In this document: one piece after another, positions 16,066-25,706 of the stretch
Position numbering within the stretch: the first letter of the stretch is position 1
How the letters are laid out: each line of letters begins with the position of its first letter
Source: an uncultured bacterium
GTDB lineage: Bacteria; Latescibacterota; UBA2968; UBA8231
Assembly: GCA_937942165.1 (NCBI GenBank)
Contig: CALDFW010000028.1
Location: 1-36,976, forward strand
DNA: 36,976 nt
Reading direction: 5' to 3'
Made by a program: the position numbers and the translations under genes
Notes under the pieces: model-generated
Databases searched by the model: none
Told to the model about the DNA's origin: nothing
What the model saw: the letters and a program-made list of their open reading frames with translations, nothing else

Positions 16066-17621
16066 ACTATCTCAAATTTGTATTTGCTGTATTTCTATTG
16101 GCCTGTGGCGGCACGCAAACCGCCAACGACACGCTCGTTTTTGTTCGTGGATCTGATTCGGTCGGCTTAGATCCTGCCCTAGAAACCGACGGCGAATCGT
16201 TTAAAGTCTGTGACAATATATATGAGACCCTCGTCACCTACGACGAAGAGACGACTGAGGTCATACCTCAACTCGCCCATGCATGGGATGTATCCGACGA
16301 CATGCTGACCTGGACTTTCCACCTGCGCACCGACGTCCAGTTTCACGACGGCACTCCGTTTAATGCCCAAGCCATGCTATTCTCTCTGGGACGTCAGTTT
16401 TTTAAGGACCATCCACACCACGATATACCCGGCGCGTACAAGTATTGGAAAGACATGGACATGGACAATATCGTCTCCGATATGTCCGCTCCAAACGACT
16501 CGACCTTCGTATTTCAGTTGAAGAGGGCCAATGCCCCTTTTCTCTCTAATTTAGCCATGAATTTCTGCGCAGCCGTAAGCCCGGCTGCCGTGGAAAAATA
16601 CGGCAGTGACTTTTTTAAGCATCCCACTGGAACCGGACCGTTCCGCTTTGTAGAGTGGCGTAAGGACGAGCGCATTATTTTGGATCGCAACGAGCAGTAC
16701 TGGGGCAAAACTGCACCGTTAAAGCGCCTCATTTTTAAACCGATTCAAGAGGCTTCGGTTCGCTTTCTCGAACTAAAGCAGGGCACCGCACAGGGGATGG
16801 ACAACCTCAATCCCGAGTATATTGAGCAAATTCGCAACAACCCAGACCTTCAGCTCCTGACCCAACCAGGTATGAACGTGGGCTACTTAGCCATGAATAT
16901 GGACAAGCCCCCCTTTGACAAGCCCCTTGTTCGCCGCGCGCTCAATCACGCAATTAACAAACAAGCACTGGTAGATAATTTTTACCAAGGCCTGGCACTA
17001 GCGGCAAAAAACCCCATCCCCCCAACGATGTGGAGCTATAACGACCAGGTGCAGGGGTATGAATACGACCCACAGCGTGCTCGACAGCTACTAGCGGAAG
17101 CCGGATTAAGCGACGGGTTCGAGACCGAACTGTGGGCGATGCCCGTCCCCCGTCCCTACATGCCGCAGCCCGATAAGATTGCACAGGCGATCCAAGCCGA
17201 CCTAGAAAAAATTGGCGTTCGCGCCAAAATCGTGCAGTGGGAATGGGGAACGTATCTGGACAAAGTTTCCCAGGGTGAACACACTATGGCCTTGCTCGGT
17301 TGGACCGGCGACAACGGCGACCCCGACAACTTTCTCTATGTATTGCTCGACAAGACTGCGGCGGAAAAACCGGCGGGCAACATTGCATTTTACCGCAGTG
17401 ACCAACTGCATGACGTGCTGGTGCGAGCACGAGCAAGCGCGCAGCGAGACGAACGAGACGCTCTCTACCGACAGGCGCAAGAAATTATTTTCCGCGATGC
17501 ACCCTGGGTCCCCCTAGTCCACGCCACGCAGACTGCGGCATTTCGCCACAACGTAGAGGGCTTCAAGCTACATCCCACCGGCAATAAGTGGTTTCGCAAC
17601 GTGCGTATTAACACACCTTAA
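16062..17621 (+). CDS. ABC transporter solute-binding lipoprotein, SBP family 5 (DppA/OppA type)
   Basis: This is the periplasmic binding component of a peptide/opine/sugar-type importer. From GTG 16062 the product is 519 residues and opens with a lipoprotein signal ([16 protein letters not shown], lipobox LLAC). Family 5 landmarks include GSDSVGLDPALETDGES, NIYETLVTYDEET, PQLAHAWDVSDDMLTWTFHLR, VQFHDGTPFNAQ, GTGPFRFVEWRKDERIIL, VRRALNHAINKQALV and DNGDPDNFLYVLLD. The open frame extends 34 codons upstream, but that stretch lacks a leader. The GTG overlaps the preceding TGA, so translation is probably coupled. The permease gene follows after three bases. Family 5 proteins mostly bind peptides, but some bind oligosaccharides or nickel, so the ligand is uncertain. 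Confidence 0.93.
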   Translation: MNYLKFVFAVFLLACGGTQTANDTLVFVRGSDSVGLDPALETDGESFKVCDNIYETLVTYDEETTEVIPQLAHAWDVSDDMLTWTFHLRTDVQFHDGTPFNAQAMLFSLGRQFFKDHPHHDIPGAYKYWKDMDMDNIVSDMSAPNDSTFVFQLKRANAPFLSNLAMNFCAAVSPAAVEKYGSDFFKHPTGTGPFRFVEWRKDERIILDRNEQYWGKTAPLKRLIFKPIQEASVRFLELKQGTAQGMDNLNPEYIEQIRNNPDLQLLTQPGMNVGYLAMNMDKPPFDKPLVRRALNHAINKQALVDNFYQGLALAAKNPIPPTMWSYNDQVQGYEYDPQRARQLLAEAGLSDGFETELWAMPVPRPYMPQPDKIAQAIQADLEKIGVRAKIVQWEWGTYLDKVSQGEHTMALLGWTGDNGDPDNFLYVLLDKTAAEKPAGNIAFYRSDQLHDVLVRARASAQRDERDALYRQAQEIIFRDAPWVPLVHATQTAAFRHNVEGFKLHPTGNKWFRNVRINTP

Positions 17622-17624
17622 GTC

Positions 17625-18632
17625 ATGCACCTGTACATTCTGAAGCGGATTGTCCTACTCTTTCCAACCCTGTTGGGAATTTCGCTGCTCGTCTTTCTCA
17701 TGCTGTACTTTGTCCCAGGCGATCCGGCTCAGATTATGCTCGGCGAGCGTGCCAATGCCGAAACGCTGGCCGAGCTCAGAGCAGAAATGGGCCTCGACCA
17801 GCCGTTTCACATTCAGTTCTACCGCTTTTTTTCCGGTCTTCTCTCTGGCGATTTAGGTCGGTCCATAAGGACGCACGAAAAGATAACCGTAGAAATTTTT
17901 CAGCGTTTTCCCGCCACGTTTGAGCTCACGTTCTTCAGCATGTTTATCGCCACCTTCGTTGGAATAAGCACGGGTATCTTAGCCGCAGTACGCCGAGGGA
18001 GATTCATTGACTTACTCAGCATGATTGGCGCAACGGCGGGCATCTCTATGCCTATTTTCTGGCTGGCGTTATTACTCGTACTGATGTTTTCCGTCTACCT
18101 ACCATTCTTCCCCGTTTCGGGTCGGATGGGCACCCATATTTACCTCGAGCCCGTAACCTACTTTTATACCCTAGATGCCATGCTCGCAGGCGACTGGGCC
18201 GCCCTGTCTAACGTACTCTGGCATTTGACGCTGCCCGCAATTGCCTTGGGCACGATTCCCATGGCAGTTATCGCACGTATGACAAGAGCAAGCCTATTAG
18301 AAGTGTTGGGAGAAGACTACGTGCGTACGGCCTGGGCCAAGGGCTTGGCTCGCCGCTGGGTGATCCTGCGCCACGCCGTGCGCAACGCCTTTATTCCGAC
18401 TCTGACAGTCATTGCGCTCGAGTTTGGCTATTTGCTGGGCGGAGCCGTCATAACAGAGACGATTTTTGCCTGGCCCGGAGTAGGACGCTGGATTTTTCTC
18501 GCCGTGCAAGCGCGCGACTTCCGAGCCGTCCAAGGCGGCGTGCTGCTCATTGCGACCATCTTTGTTTTGGTCAACCTACTCGCCGACATTCTCTACGCCT
18601 GGCTCGATCCGCGCATTCGCTACGAAAAATAG
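17625..18632 (+). CDS. ABC transporter permease, DppB/OppB type
   Basis: This 335-residue inner-membrane permease has about six TM helices. It carries the DppB N-terminal signature (YILKRIVLLFPTLLGISLLVFLM, then VPGDPA) and the EAA loop (DYVRTAWAKGLARRWVILRHAVRNAFIPT) that contacts the ATPase. A C-terminal block reads GYLLGGAVITETIFAWPGVGRW. It is normal in length and starts three bases after the binding-protein stop. Its expected partner DppC is not next to it; the only DppC-type gene is on the other strand at 22612-23448, and no ATPase gene is in the window. A convergent gene follows after a strong hairpin. Confidence 0.94.
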   Translation: MHLYILKRIVLLFPTLLGISLLVFLMLYFVPGDPAQIMLGERANAETLAELRAEMGLDQPFHIQFYRFFSGLLSGDLGRSIRTHEKITVEIFQRFPATFELTFFSMFIATFVGISTGILAAVRRGRFIDLLSMIGATAGISMPIFWLALLLVLMFSVYLPFFPVSGRMGTHIYLEPVTYFYTLDAMLAGDWAALSNVLWHLTLPAIALGTIPMAVIARMTRASLLEVLGEDYVRTAWAKGLARRWVILRHAVRNAFIPTLTVIALEFGYLLGGAVITETIFAWPGVGRWIFLAVQARDFRAVQGGVLLIATIFVLVNLLADILYAWLDPRIRYEK

Positions 18633-18636
18633 ATAG

Positions 18637-18678
18637 CATGAAAAAGCGGGTCGATGCACTCAACCGCACCGACCCGCT
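18637..18678 (-). terminator. Rho-independent terminator of the Gfo/Idh/MocA gene
   Basis: On the minus strand AGCGGGTCG (18678-18670) pairs perfectly with CGACCCGCT (18653-18645), with a 16-base loop, followed directly by TTTTT. It lies about 30 bases after the minus-strand dehydrogenase gene. It also stands 12 bases past the plus-strand permease stop, so it may act on both, though the plus side lacks a T-run. Confidence 0.75.
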
Positions 18679-18709
18679 ACTCAACACATCAGCCCATCTG
18701 ACTTCACGC

Positions 18710-19840
18710 TTAGAGTCGGGTCCAAGCGCCTTTCTTTTTCGAACTTTCAACCGCGGCTTTAACAAACTTCATTCCGGCCACGCCTTCGTCTACACCCGGG
18801 TGATCAAACGCTTCCGGAACGCCCTTTTCGCCATTCTTCTTGCGAATCAGTCTCTCTATCGTCGTATGTAAATTGGCCAAGGCCTCAAAGAAGTCCTCGT
18901 GGTGCCCTGCAGGAACGCGCAGATATGAGCCGACTGATTCTGGCTCAACCCCCGTGCCGATCCAATAAGTTTCATCGTGCTCGCCGCGGCGCACGAGGAG
19001 CTTTTCGGCTGCCTCCTGATGCCACTCTAGCGAACCTTTGGTGCCGTAAATACGGAAACCGTTGTCGTTCTTGTAGCCGATGGCAATTTGCGTCGCCGTA
19101 ATAATGGCGGTAGCTCCATTCTCCATCTCGCCAATTACATTAAAATCGTCGTCGAGCACGCGGCCTTTTACAAAGGTATTGAGTCGCGCCGAGACCTTCT
19201 TGACAGCCAAGCCACTCACCCAAGTAGCGGCGACAAAAGCATGGGTGCCAATGTCTCCGCCGCAGTTGGAGATGCCGGTGCGCTTGGGGTCTGTGCGCCA
19301 TGCCGCCTGCTGCTGACCGCTCTTTTCTAAGTCGGTTGCCAACCATCCCTGATTGTACCAAGCTTCGACCTTTCGCACTTCACCAATATCGCCATTTCTC
19401 ACCATTTCCTTGGCCATCATCATCATCGGATGTCCAGTATAGGTGTGTGCAAGAACAAAGGGCACTTTTTTGCGCTTAGCGATCCGCGCCAGATCCTGTG
19501 CCTCAGCAACGGTCATGGTCATTGGTTTTTCACACAGCACGGGGATTCCTGCCTGCAGACACGCCTTTGCAGGATCGTAGTGAGCGAAGTTAGGCGTTAC
19601 AATCGTTACGTAATCGAGCGCGATGTCGCCGCTTTGCACGGCGGCAATCATATCTTGATAGCTGCCAAAGCCTTGAATACCATAATCCTTGGCTGCTCGC
19701 AGGGCCGCTTTGGCGTCGGAACGCAGCGCACCGGCTACCAGTTCACGACTGGCATCAATTGAGATCGCACGCGTATGCACCATGCCAAAAAAGTTGCCGG
19801 GGCCACCGCCCCCAATCATTCCAACTCTCAGTTTTGCCAT
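18710..19840 (-). CDS. Gfo/Idh/MocA-family oxidoreductase
   Basis: This 376-residue NAD(P)-dependent sugar or polyol dehydrogenase starts MAKLRVGMIGGGGPGNFFG, a Rossmann dinucleotide loop. It continues with the family's VTPNFAHYDPAKACLQAGIPVLCEKPMT (EKP motif). The substrate-domain signature is GGDIGTHAFVAATWVSGL, with the conserved Asp and His. The C-terminal region has NGFRIYGTKGSLEWHQE. The ATG at 19840 has a strong GAGGAGA ribosome-binding site. Family members oxidise or reduce hydroxyls of glucose, inositols or glucosides. The TIM-barrel isomerase gene 3.3 kb away suggests the two act in one pathway. The exact substrate is unknown. Confidence 0.93.
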   Translation of the reverse strand: MAKLRVGMIGGGGPGNFFGMVHTRAISIDASRELVAGALRSDAKAALRAAKDYGIQGFGSYQDMIAAVQSGDIALDYVTIVTPNFAHYDPAKACLQAGIPVLCEKPMTMTVAEAQDLARIAKRKKVPFVLAHTYTGHPMMMMAKEMVRNGDIGEVRKVEAWYNQGWLATDLEKSGQQQAAWRTDPKRTGISNCGGDIGTHAFVAATWVSGLAVKKVSARLNTFVKGRVLDDDFNVIGEMENGATAIITATQIAIGYKNDNGFRIYGTKGSLEWHQEAAEKLLVRRGEHDETYWIGTGVEPESVGSYLRVPAGHHEDFFEALANLHTTIERLIRKKNGEKGVPEAFDHPGVDEGVAGMKFVKAAVESSKKKGAWTRL

Positions 19841-19929
19841 TTATCTATCTCCTCGTAGTAGATATTCCTGCAACAGATGTTAATGGATACGTATAAGCAT
19901 CCCGTATGTCAATCGAATAGACAGTGCCG

Positions 19930-20703
19930 TTAATAATCAACCCTAAGCAGTTGCTCTTCCGATATCCCAGACTCAAATTGCACCGCATTCAAGACCCGTT
20001 TTAAATCATAGTTCTGGTAAACGACAGTGATGCGAACGTCCCCCTGAGCGATTTCGACGCGCTGCGGCAGAAAGAGCGGACCAACGGCCACGTAGTCTGA
20101 CATTGTGCGCGTGACCGGCAGCCGATCCGGAGCATCGCGAATCTCTTCGCGCAGAAACACACCCCTGTATAGGTCCACCCAGAGACGACGGCGCATAGGA
20201 TCATTTGTGACCGTAACAACCGCGCGATCTGCTCGCTCATATTCAACCTGCAGCGCGCCGCCCGTCGGCGCGGGCTCTACCCAACCCAAGAGAGCGCGAG
20301 CAAGCGGATATTGGCCAAAATCCATGCCGGTCAATTGACGAAGCAGAGATCCGCGCGCCGCTCCCTTCCACGCTCCTCCAACAGCGGGTCCCCAAACAGT
20401 CAGGCTATCTCCCTGCTGAAGAGCGGTAAAGACGTGGCTGTAGAGCGGTCCCCGCACTTCCATCCGAAAAAGATCGTCTCCCTTTACTTGGATAAGAGCC
20501 GTGGCACGATCTCGCACTCCATCCAACTCAAACTCAACGCTAGCTTCCGTCGTTAGGTTATCGAGCCCTGCCCACTCGCGTTCGAGTAGCGGCCAGAGAG
20601 ATGTAATTCCATTGGCCGAATCCCAGGCTCGCCGCGCGGTCGGAGGGGGAGCGCAGGCCGATATTAGCAGAGCGATTACACTCGACCAAAGGAGATATTG
20701 CAT
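19930..20703 (-). CDS. LolB/DUF4292-like outer-membrane lipoprotein
   Basis: This 257-residue protein has a short lipoprotein signal (YLLWSSVIALLISACAPPP, lipobox ISAC). A concave beta-sheet-like body follows with LTTEASVEFELDGVRDRATALIQVKGDDLFRMEVRGP, GDSLTVWGP and VGPLFLPQRVEIAQGDVRITVVYQNYDL. The pattern matches LolA/LolB-fold lipoproteins, particularly the DUF4292 group. It starts six bases after the TPR lipoprotein stop, so the two are probably co-translated and cooperate at the outer membrane. The assignment to LolB proper is uncertain. It may instead be a lipoprotein-carrier-fold protein with another cargo. Confidence 0.65.
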   Translation of the reverse strand: MQYLLWSSVIALLISACAPPPTARRAWDSANGITSLWPLLEREWAGLDNLTTEASVEFELDGVRDRATALIQVKGDDLFRMEVRGPLYSHVFTALQQGDSLTVWGPAVGGAWKGAARGSLLRQLTGMDFGQYPLARALLGWVEPAPTGGALQVEYERADRAVVTVTNDPMRRRLWVDLYRGVFLREEIRDAPDRLPVTRTMSDYVAVGPLFLPQRVEIAQGDVRITVVYQNYDLKRVLNAVQFESGISEEQLLRVDY

Positions 20704-20709
20704 CGTCGT

Positions 20710-22611
20710 TTACCGCTCTAATTTCTCGATTAATTGTGCGTTGGCAGGGTCGAATTCCAAGGCCCGCGTCCAATGGCCTCTGGCTTCTGAGCGACGACCC
20801 TGTGCCTGGGCAATATCACCGGCGTGATCGTAGATTATCGCCAATGACTCACCGTCTTCTTCTTCATCAAGCCATTCTATGGCCCGATCTAAATAGCGTT
20901 CAGCCTCGGACAAATCGCCCAGCTGGAAGTAGGCCCATCCCAAGCTGTCGAGAAACGCGCTGTTATTGGGGTCTATTGCTATGGCCCGGAGCAGTAGTTG
21001 AATGGCCTCTTCGAGATTAATCCCTTTCTCCGCATACATATACCCCAGATAATTGAGAGCAAATGCGTCCTCGGGGTTAGCCTCTATAATCGTGCGGAAG
21101 GTTTCCACTGCCGAGGTAAAGTAGTCTCCATTTGCCAGTTCACGCGAGGCCCGTTCGTAGCAAGATGCCAAGTAAAACAGCACGTTATGATCATCGGGCA
21201 GGAGCGGCACCGCGGCATTTAACTTCTCTATTGCATCTTCCCAGCGTGCCACCTGCTGCAGCGCGATTCCCCAGTGGAGCCACACCTGACCATGCTCCGC
21301 ATCCACTCCGCTCGCCGCTTCGTAGCACGACAGCGCCTCCTGCCAGCGGGACAGACGCCCCAGGCATATTCCCCAACGCAGATACAGTTCCACGTCGGGA
21401 CCTACGACTTGCAGAGCTAGCTGATAGTGTTCAATGGCCTCTTCCCACTGATCCATATCTTCCATGAGTAAACCCCAGTAAAGATATAGCTGCACGCTAT
21501 CGGGAAACTGCGCAATGCCCTGCTCGTATACATCTGTTGCGCGATCGTAACGCCCTCCACGCTCGAGAGCCGTTGCCCAAAAGAGATAGATCTCGCTGCT
21601 GTCCGGCATCACTTCAGCCGCCTGCTGCATCACGGAATGAAGCTGTTCATAATCTTCCAAGTACAAGTAGTAGCGCCCCAGGTCCAACCACCCCTCAACG
21701 CTGTCGGGCTGCATGTTGACCACTCGCTTAAACAGCAGAGCCGCCAAGTCTAACTTACCGGCATCCGAAAGGACCACCCCAAGCCGGTAGAGGACGCTGG
21801 GAGTCTCTTCGCGGATAATTTCTTCTAAATCGGGTTCGGCGACGATAAGACGGGCCAAGTAATAGAGGGGGATTGAGCTGTCGGGCAGCTGACGCGCTGC
21901 GTTTCGATAAATTTGCATGGCCTGCTGACGCTCTCCCTGAGAGAGCTTCAAGTCCGCCCAGCCCAGCCATGCGTCCTCGACTCTGGGATTCTTGCTCAGC
22001 ACGCTGGCATAGATTGCTTCTGCCCGCTCGCGTTCACCTACTCGCGTAAATACAGAGGCAATATCCACTTTGATCTCTAGCGGCGTTCTCGAATCTTTCA
22101 GCAGTTTTTCAAACAGGACACCAATGCGTTCTTCCTGTCCCGTTTCTAGATAGAGATAGGCCAAATGGCGATAGAGCGGCCAGCTCGCCGTTTCGTAGGT
22201 GAGGAGGATCTCAATCTGAGTTACCGCCTCTTCGTGCGCCCCTTCTCGCTCCAAAACCTGAACGAGAAAACGACGTAACTTCACGTCTGAGGGATCTAGT
22301 TTGAGACCCTCATACGCAAAGTGCGCGGCCATTTTCAGATCGTCGATACGCTTGTAATTGTATGCGAGTTGGGCAAAGATTGTAGGAGAGCTCGGGTCGA
22401 GGTCAGCGGCGTTGCGCAAAGCAACAATGGCCGCCATAAAGTTTCCCTGTGACTCAAAGACCTTGGCGCGAATAAAGTACTGCATGGCCTGGCGCTGATC
22501 TTCCCTATCCCCACTGCCCCCCATAGGTCGCAGCGTAGCGCATCCAGCGACCCACAGCGCGAGCAAGAAGCATCCCAGAACTGTCTTGTACATTCCGTTA
22601 TTTGCTCTCAT
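20710..22611 (-). CDS. Large TPR-repeat lipoprotein
   Basis: This 633-residue protein begins MRANNGMYKTVLGCFLLALWVAGCATL, a lipoprotein signal with lipobox VAGC. The remainder is a solenoid of about fifteen 34-residue TPR units. Typical examples are AIVALRNAADLDPSSPTIFAQLAYNYKRIDD, DSVEGWLDLGRYYLYLEDYEQL and NSAFLDSLGWAYFQLGDLSEAERYLDRAIEW. ATG 22611 abuts the dppC-like stop (TAAATG). The second Met (22593) would give a more standard signal peptide and is an alternative start. TPR lipoproteins of this kind act as protein-binding scaffolds in the periplasm or at the outer membrane. The LolB-like neighbour suggests a link to lipoprotein or envelope assembly, but this is inference. Confidence 0.88.
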   Translation of the reverse strand: MRANNGMYKTVLGCFLLALWVAGCATLRPMGGSGDREDQRQAMQYFIRAKVFESQGNFMAAIVALRNAADLDPSSPTIFAQLAYNYKRIDDLKMAAHFAYEGLKLDPSDVKLRRFLVQVLEREGAHEEAVTQIEILLTYETASWPLYRHLAYLYLETGQEERIGVLFEKLLKDSRTPLEIKVDIASVFTRVGERERAEAIYASVLSKNPRVEDAWLGWADLKLSQGERQQAMQIYRNAARQLPDSSIPLYYLARLIVAEPDLEEIIREETPSVLYRLGVVLSDAGKLDLAALLFKRVVNMQPDSVEGWLDLGRYYLYLEDYEQLHSVMQQAAEVMPDSSEIYLFWATALERGGRYDRATDVYEQGIAQFPDSVQLYLYWGLLMEDMDQWEEAIEHYQLALQVVGPDVELYLRWGICLGRLSRWQEALSCYEAASGVDAEHGQVWLHWGIALQQVARWEDAIEKLNAAVPLLPDDHNVLFYLASCYERASRELANGDYFTSAVETFRTIIEANPEDAFALNYLGYMYAEKGINLEEAIQLLLRAIAIDPNNSAFLDSLGWAYFQLGDLSEAERYLDRAIEWLDEEEDGESLAIIYDHAGDIAQAQGRRSEARGHWTRALEFDPANAQLIEKLER

Positions 22612-23448
22612 TTACTCGCGTACAGTTTTCGGATCGAGCGCGTCCCGAAGACCATCGCCAAAGAGGTTAATTGCTAACACGACAATAAAAATAGCTAATC
22701 CGGGGAAGGTCATAACCCACGGCGCCTCAAATAAGAGCTCTCTCCCACCCGCAAGCATTGCTCCCCATTCCGGCATCGGAGGCTGGGCGCCCAACCCTAG
22801 AAAGCTCAGACCCGCAGCGTCGAGAATCGCCGTCCCCAGCCCCAGCGTAGTCTGAACAATAATGGGCGCCATACAGTTGGGCAGTATACCGACAAAGAGG
22901 ATTCGCATCTGTCCCGCGCCTAGGGCGCGAGCGGCTTCGACATAAGCAGTTTCGCGAACAGTAAGCACCGAAGAACGCACGAGCCGTGCAAATTGGGGAA
23001 TCAAGACTACGCTGACGGCCATAATGGCATTATCTATACCGGGACCTGCCACAGCAACAATCGCAATGGCCAACAGGATGCTCGGAAACGCCAGAAGAAG
23101 ATCCATGCAGCGCATGATCAACGTATCTGCCCACCCCCCCCAATACCCTGCCCACAGACCTAAGAGCGTGCCCACTAGCAGCGCAGCAGTAATGGAAGCC
23201 CCTCCAATACGCAGTGAGATTCGCGAACCGTATATCATTCGACTGAGAATATCGCGGCCAAAATCATCCGTTCCTAGAGGATGCTCCAACGAAGGAGGCT
23301 GTAGCCGCGCGTATAGATTCTGCTCCATGGGATCATGCGGTGCCAAAACAGGTGCACAGAGAGCAATAAACAGGAGCAAGAATAGAATGCCCCCGCCAAT
23401 CATTGCCAGCCGCTGTTTTCGCAGCCGTTTCCAAATATCTCTAAACAC
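22612..23448 (-). CDS. ABC transporter permease, DppC/OppC type
   Basis: This 278-residue permease has the DppC N-terminal helix (LRKQRLAMIGGGILFLLLFIALCAPVLAPHDP) and the DppC-specific LQPPSLEHPLGTDDFGRDILSRMIYGSRISLRIG. The EAA loop is YVEAARALGAGQMRILFVGILPNCMAPI. The C-terminal blocks are LSFLGLGAQPPMPEWGAML and INLFGDGLRDALDPK. The start is GTG 23448 with GAGGG upstream. DppC normally follows DppB directly. Here it is 4 kb away on the opposite strand, between glgB and the TPR lipoprotein gene. It may serve the DppA/DppB pair in this window or a different transporter. Confidence 0.94.
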   Translation of the reverse strand: MFRDIWKRLRKQRLAMIGGGILFLLLFIALCAPVLAPHDPMEQNLYARLQPPSLEHPLGTDDFGRDILSRMIYGSRISLRIGGASITAALLVGTLLGLWAGYWGGWADTLIMRCMDLLLAFPSILLAIAIVAVAGPGIDNAIMAVSVVLIPQFARLVRSSVLTVRETAYVEAARALGAGQMRILFVGILPNCMAPIIVQTTLGLGTAILDAAGLSFLGLGAQPPMPEWGAMLAGGRELLFEAPWVMTFPGLAIFIVVLAINLFGDGLRDALDPKTVRE

Positions 23449-23528
23449 GCCGATACGCCCTCTTTCGACAGGTAAAAACTCTAAACTGATACAACGAGAC
23501 CCGATACAAATACGTATGGGAATTTTTA

Positions 23529-25706
23529 CTAAGCGAGACGCAGTACCAGCACACTGAGCGGGGGAAGCTGCAGACTCAGCGACGCAGGATATCCGTGACT
23601 TGCGACCTCATCCGCAGCGAGCATGCCTCCGTTGCCGATACCGCTTCCGCCGTAGCAGTGCGCATCGCTGTTGAGGACTTCGCGATAGCGACCCGGTTTT
23701 GCAACGCCTAACCGGTAGTCTTGACGAGGTACTGGCGTGAAGTTGCACGTAAAAATAAGGTCTTCTCGACCTGGTGCACGGCGCACAAATGCAACGGTGC
23801 TTTGGTCTCGATCTAAGCAATCGACCCAAGCAAAGCCCTGTGGATCGGTATCCGTTTCGTGTAGTGCTGGCTCGTTACAGTAGAGCATGTTGAGGTCGCG
23901 CACCCACTGCTGCACCCCGCGGTGAGGTTCGTATTCGAGCAGCTGCCAGTCCAGAGACTGCTCGTGATCCCACTCGTCCCATGGAGCCATTTCTGCCCCC
24001 ATGAACAGTAGTTTCTTACCTGGATGACCAAACATAAATCCATAGAGTGCGCGCAGATTGGCAAACTTCTGCCAATCGTCTCCCGGCATCTTACCCAGCA
24101 ACGACTTTTTGCCGTGCACGACTTCGTCATGAGAAAGAGGAAGCACAAAGTTTTCGTGGTATGCATAAACCATGCTGAACGTCAAGCTGCCGTGGTGCCA
24201 TTTTCTGTGAATGGGATCGGACTCCATATAGTGCAGGCAGTCATTCATCCACCCCATATTCCACTTAAATCCAAATCCCAATCCACCCGCGTGCACAGGA
24301 CTTGAGACAGAGGGCCACGCCGTCGATTCTTCAGCGATCATCGCCACGCCCGCACAGCGCGCGTATACGACGCTGTTAAGCTCTTTGAGAAACTCTATCG
24401 CCTCTAAATTTTCTCTTCCTCCATAGCGATTGGGCACCCACTCGCCTTCTTTTCGCGAATAGTCTAAATACAGCATGGAGGCGACGGCATCTACACGCAA
24501 ACCATCAACGTGGTAGTGTTCGAGCCAAAATAGGGCATTCGATAACAGGAAAGATCGCACCTCGTCTCGACCGTAATTGAATACCATTGTGTCCCAGTCC
24601 GGATGCCACCCCTGGCGAAGGTCTTCGTGTTCATACAGGGCCGTGCCGTCAAAACGCGCCAAGCCATGCGCATCTTTGGGGAAATGACCAGGCACCCAGT
24701 CAACGATCACACCCAAACCGTTTTGGTGACAATAATCGACGAAATAGGCAAAGTCCTCAGGTGATCCAAAGCGTGAGCTCGGTGCAAAATAGCCCGTGAC
24801 CTGATAGCCCCACGAACCGTCAAAGGGATGTTCGGCCACGGCCATGAGTTCGATATGCGTAAAACCCATGTCGCGCACGTAGTCGACGAGCTGATGGGCC
24901 AGCTCGCGCCAGCTGCAATACGAGCCGTCTTCGCCCTTCTTCCATGAGCCGGGATGTACTTCATATATGCTGACGGGTCTATCAGTCCACCCTGACGACG
25001 CTCTCCTTTGCATCCATGCTTCATCGTTCCAGACAAACCGAGAAATATCCGCAACAATAGAAGCGGTGCTCGGCGGATGTTCTGCCGCGAACGCATAGGG
25101 GTCGCACTTGAGCAGTACTTCTCCGTCTCCAGTGAGAATTTCGTACTTGTACACGGCCCCTGCCTTGACTCCCGGAAGAAAGATTTCCCACAGCCCGGAA
25201 TTCCCCAACGGCCGCATACCGTGCCTGCGGCCATCCCATTCGTTGAAATCTCCTACCGTGCTCACTCTCCGAGCACTGGGAGCCCATACGACAAAATGCG
25301 TCCCTTCTATCCCGTCCACATCTTTGAGATGCGCTCCGAGAAAGCGATGAGCTCCCTGCTGTTTTCCCTCGTTGAACAGGAAGCAATCTTCTTCAGAAAC
25401 CATGGGCCAGAACGAGTACGGATCGCGCAAGCGATGCGTACCGTTCTGATTTACACATTCCAACTCGTAGGAAAAAGGTTCGGTTTGTTCGGATATTGAT
25501 ACAACAAAGAGACCTTCGTCTGCCACCTTGTGCATGGGCCAGCGATCCCCACTCGAACGGCCTACTACGCAGACCGTTTCACAGCCAGGTAAAAAAGCGC
25601 GCACCTGCACCAAACCGCCCGCCTTATGCATCCCTAATACTGAGAATGCATCGCCCCATTCAGCGCGCAGAATCGATTCGATCGTACTATTCGCGAGTTT
25701 GTCCAT
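23529..25706 (-). CDS. glgB: 1,4-alpha-glucan branching enzyme GlgB
   Basis: This 725-residue enzyme introduces alpha-1,6 branches into glycogen. It has an N-terminal CBM48-like region (about 1-120), a second CBM48 ([31 protein letters not shown]) and a GH13 barrel. The nucleophile is D406 (LRVDAVASM), the acid/base E459 (AEESTAWP) and the third carboxylate D527 ([13 protein letters not shown]). These align almost exactly with E. coli D405/E458/D526. A C-terminal beta domain ends the protein. The length is normal. Its ATG overlaps the stop of the metal-permease gene by one base (TAATG), so translation is probably coupled despite unrelated functions. No other glycogen gene is present. Confidence 0.97.
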   Translation of the reverse strand: MDKLANSTIESILRAEWGDAFSVLGMHKAGGLVQVRAFLPGCETVCVVGRSSGDRWPMHKVADEGLFVVSISEQTEPFSYELECVNQNGTHRLRDPYSFWPMVSEEDCFLFNEGKQQGAHRFLGAHLKDVDGIEGTHFVVWAPSARRVSTVGDFNEWDGRRHGMRPLGNSGLWEIFLPGVKAGAVYKYEILTGDGEVLLKCDPYAFAAEHPPSTASIVADISRFVWNDEAWMQRRASSGWTDRPVSIYEVHPGSWKKGEDGSYCSWRELAHQLVDYVRDMGFTHIELMAVAEHPFDGSWGYQVTGYFAPSSRFGSPEDFAYFVDYCHQNGLGVIVDWVPGHFPKDAHGLARFDGTALYEHEDLRQGWHPDWDTMVFNYGRDEVRSFLLSNALFWLEHYHVDGLRVDAVASMLYLDYSRKEGEWVPNRYGGRENLEAIEFLKELNSVVYARCAGVAMIAEESTAWPSVSSPVHAGGLGFGFKWNMGWMNDCLHYMESDPIHRKWHHGSLTFSMVYAYHENFVLPLSHDEVVHGKKSLLGKMPGDDWQKFANLRALYGFMFGHPGKKLLFMGAEMAPWDEWDHEQSLDWQLLEYEPHRGVQQWVRDLNMLYCNEPALHETDTDPQGFAWVDCLDRDQSTVAFVRRAPGREDLIFTCNFTPVPRQDYRLGVAKPGRYREVLNSDAHCYGGSGIGNGGMLAADEVASHGYPASLSLQLPPLSVLVLRLA

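Noticed and set aside
18638-18871. Open frame starting MKKRVDAL just after the DppB-type permease, where DppC would be expected
   Set aside because: It runs through the terminator hairpin and antisense to the conserved end of the Gfo/Idh/MocA gene, and shows no DppC features.
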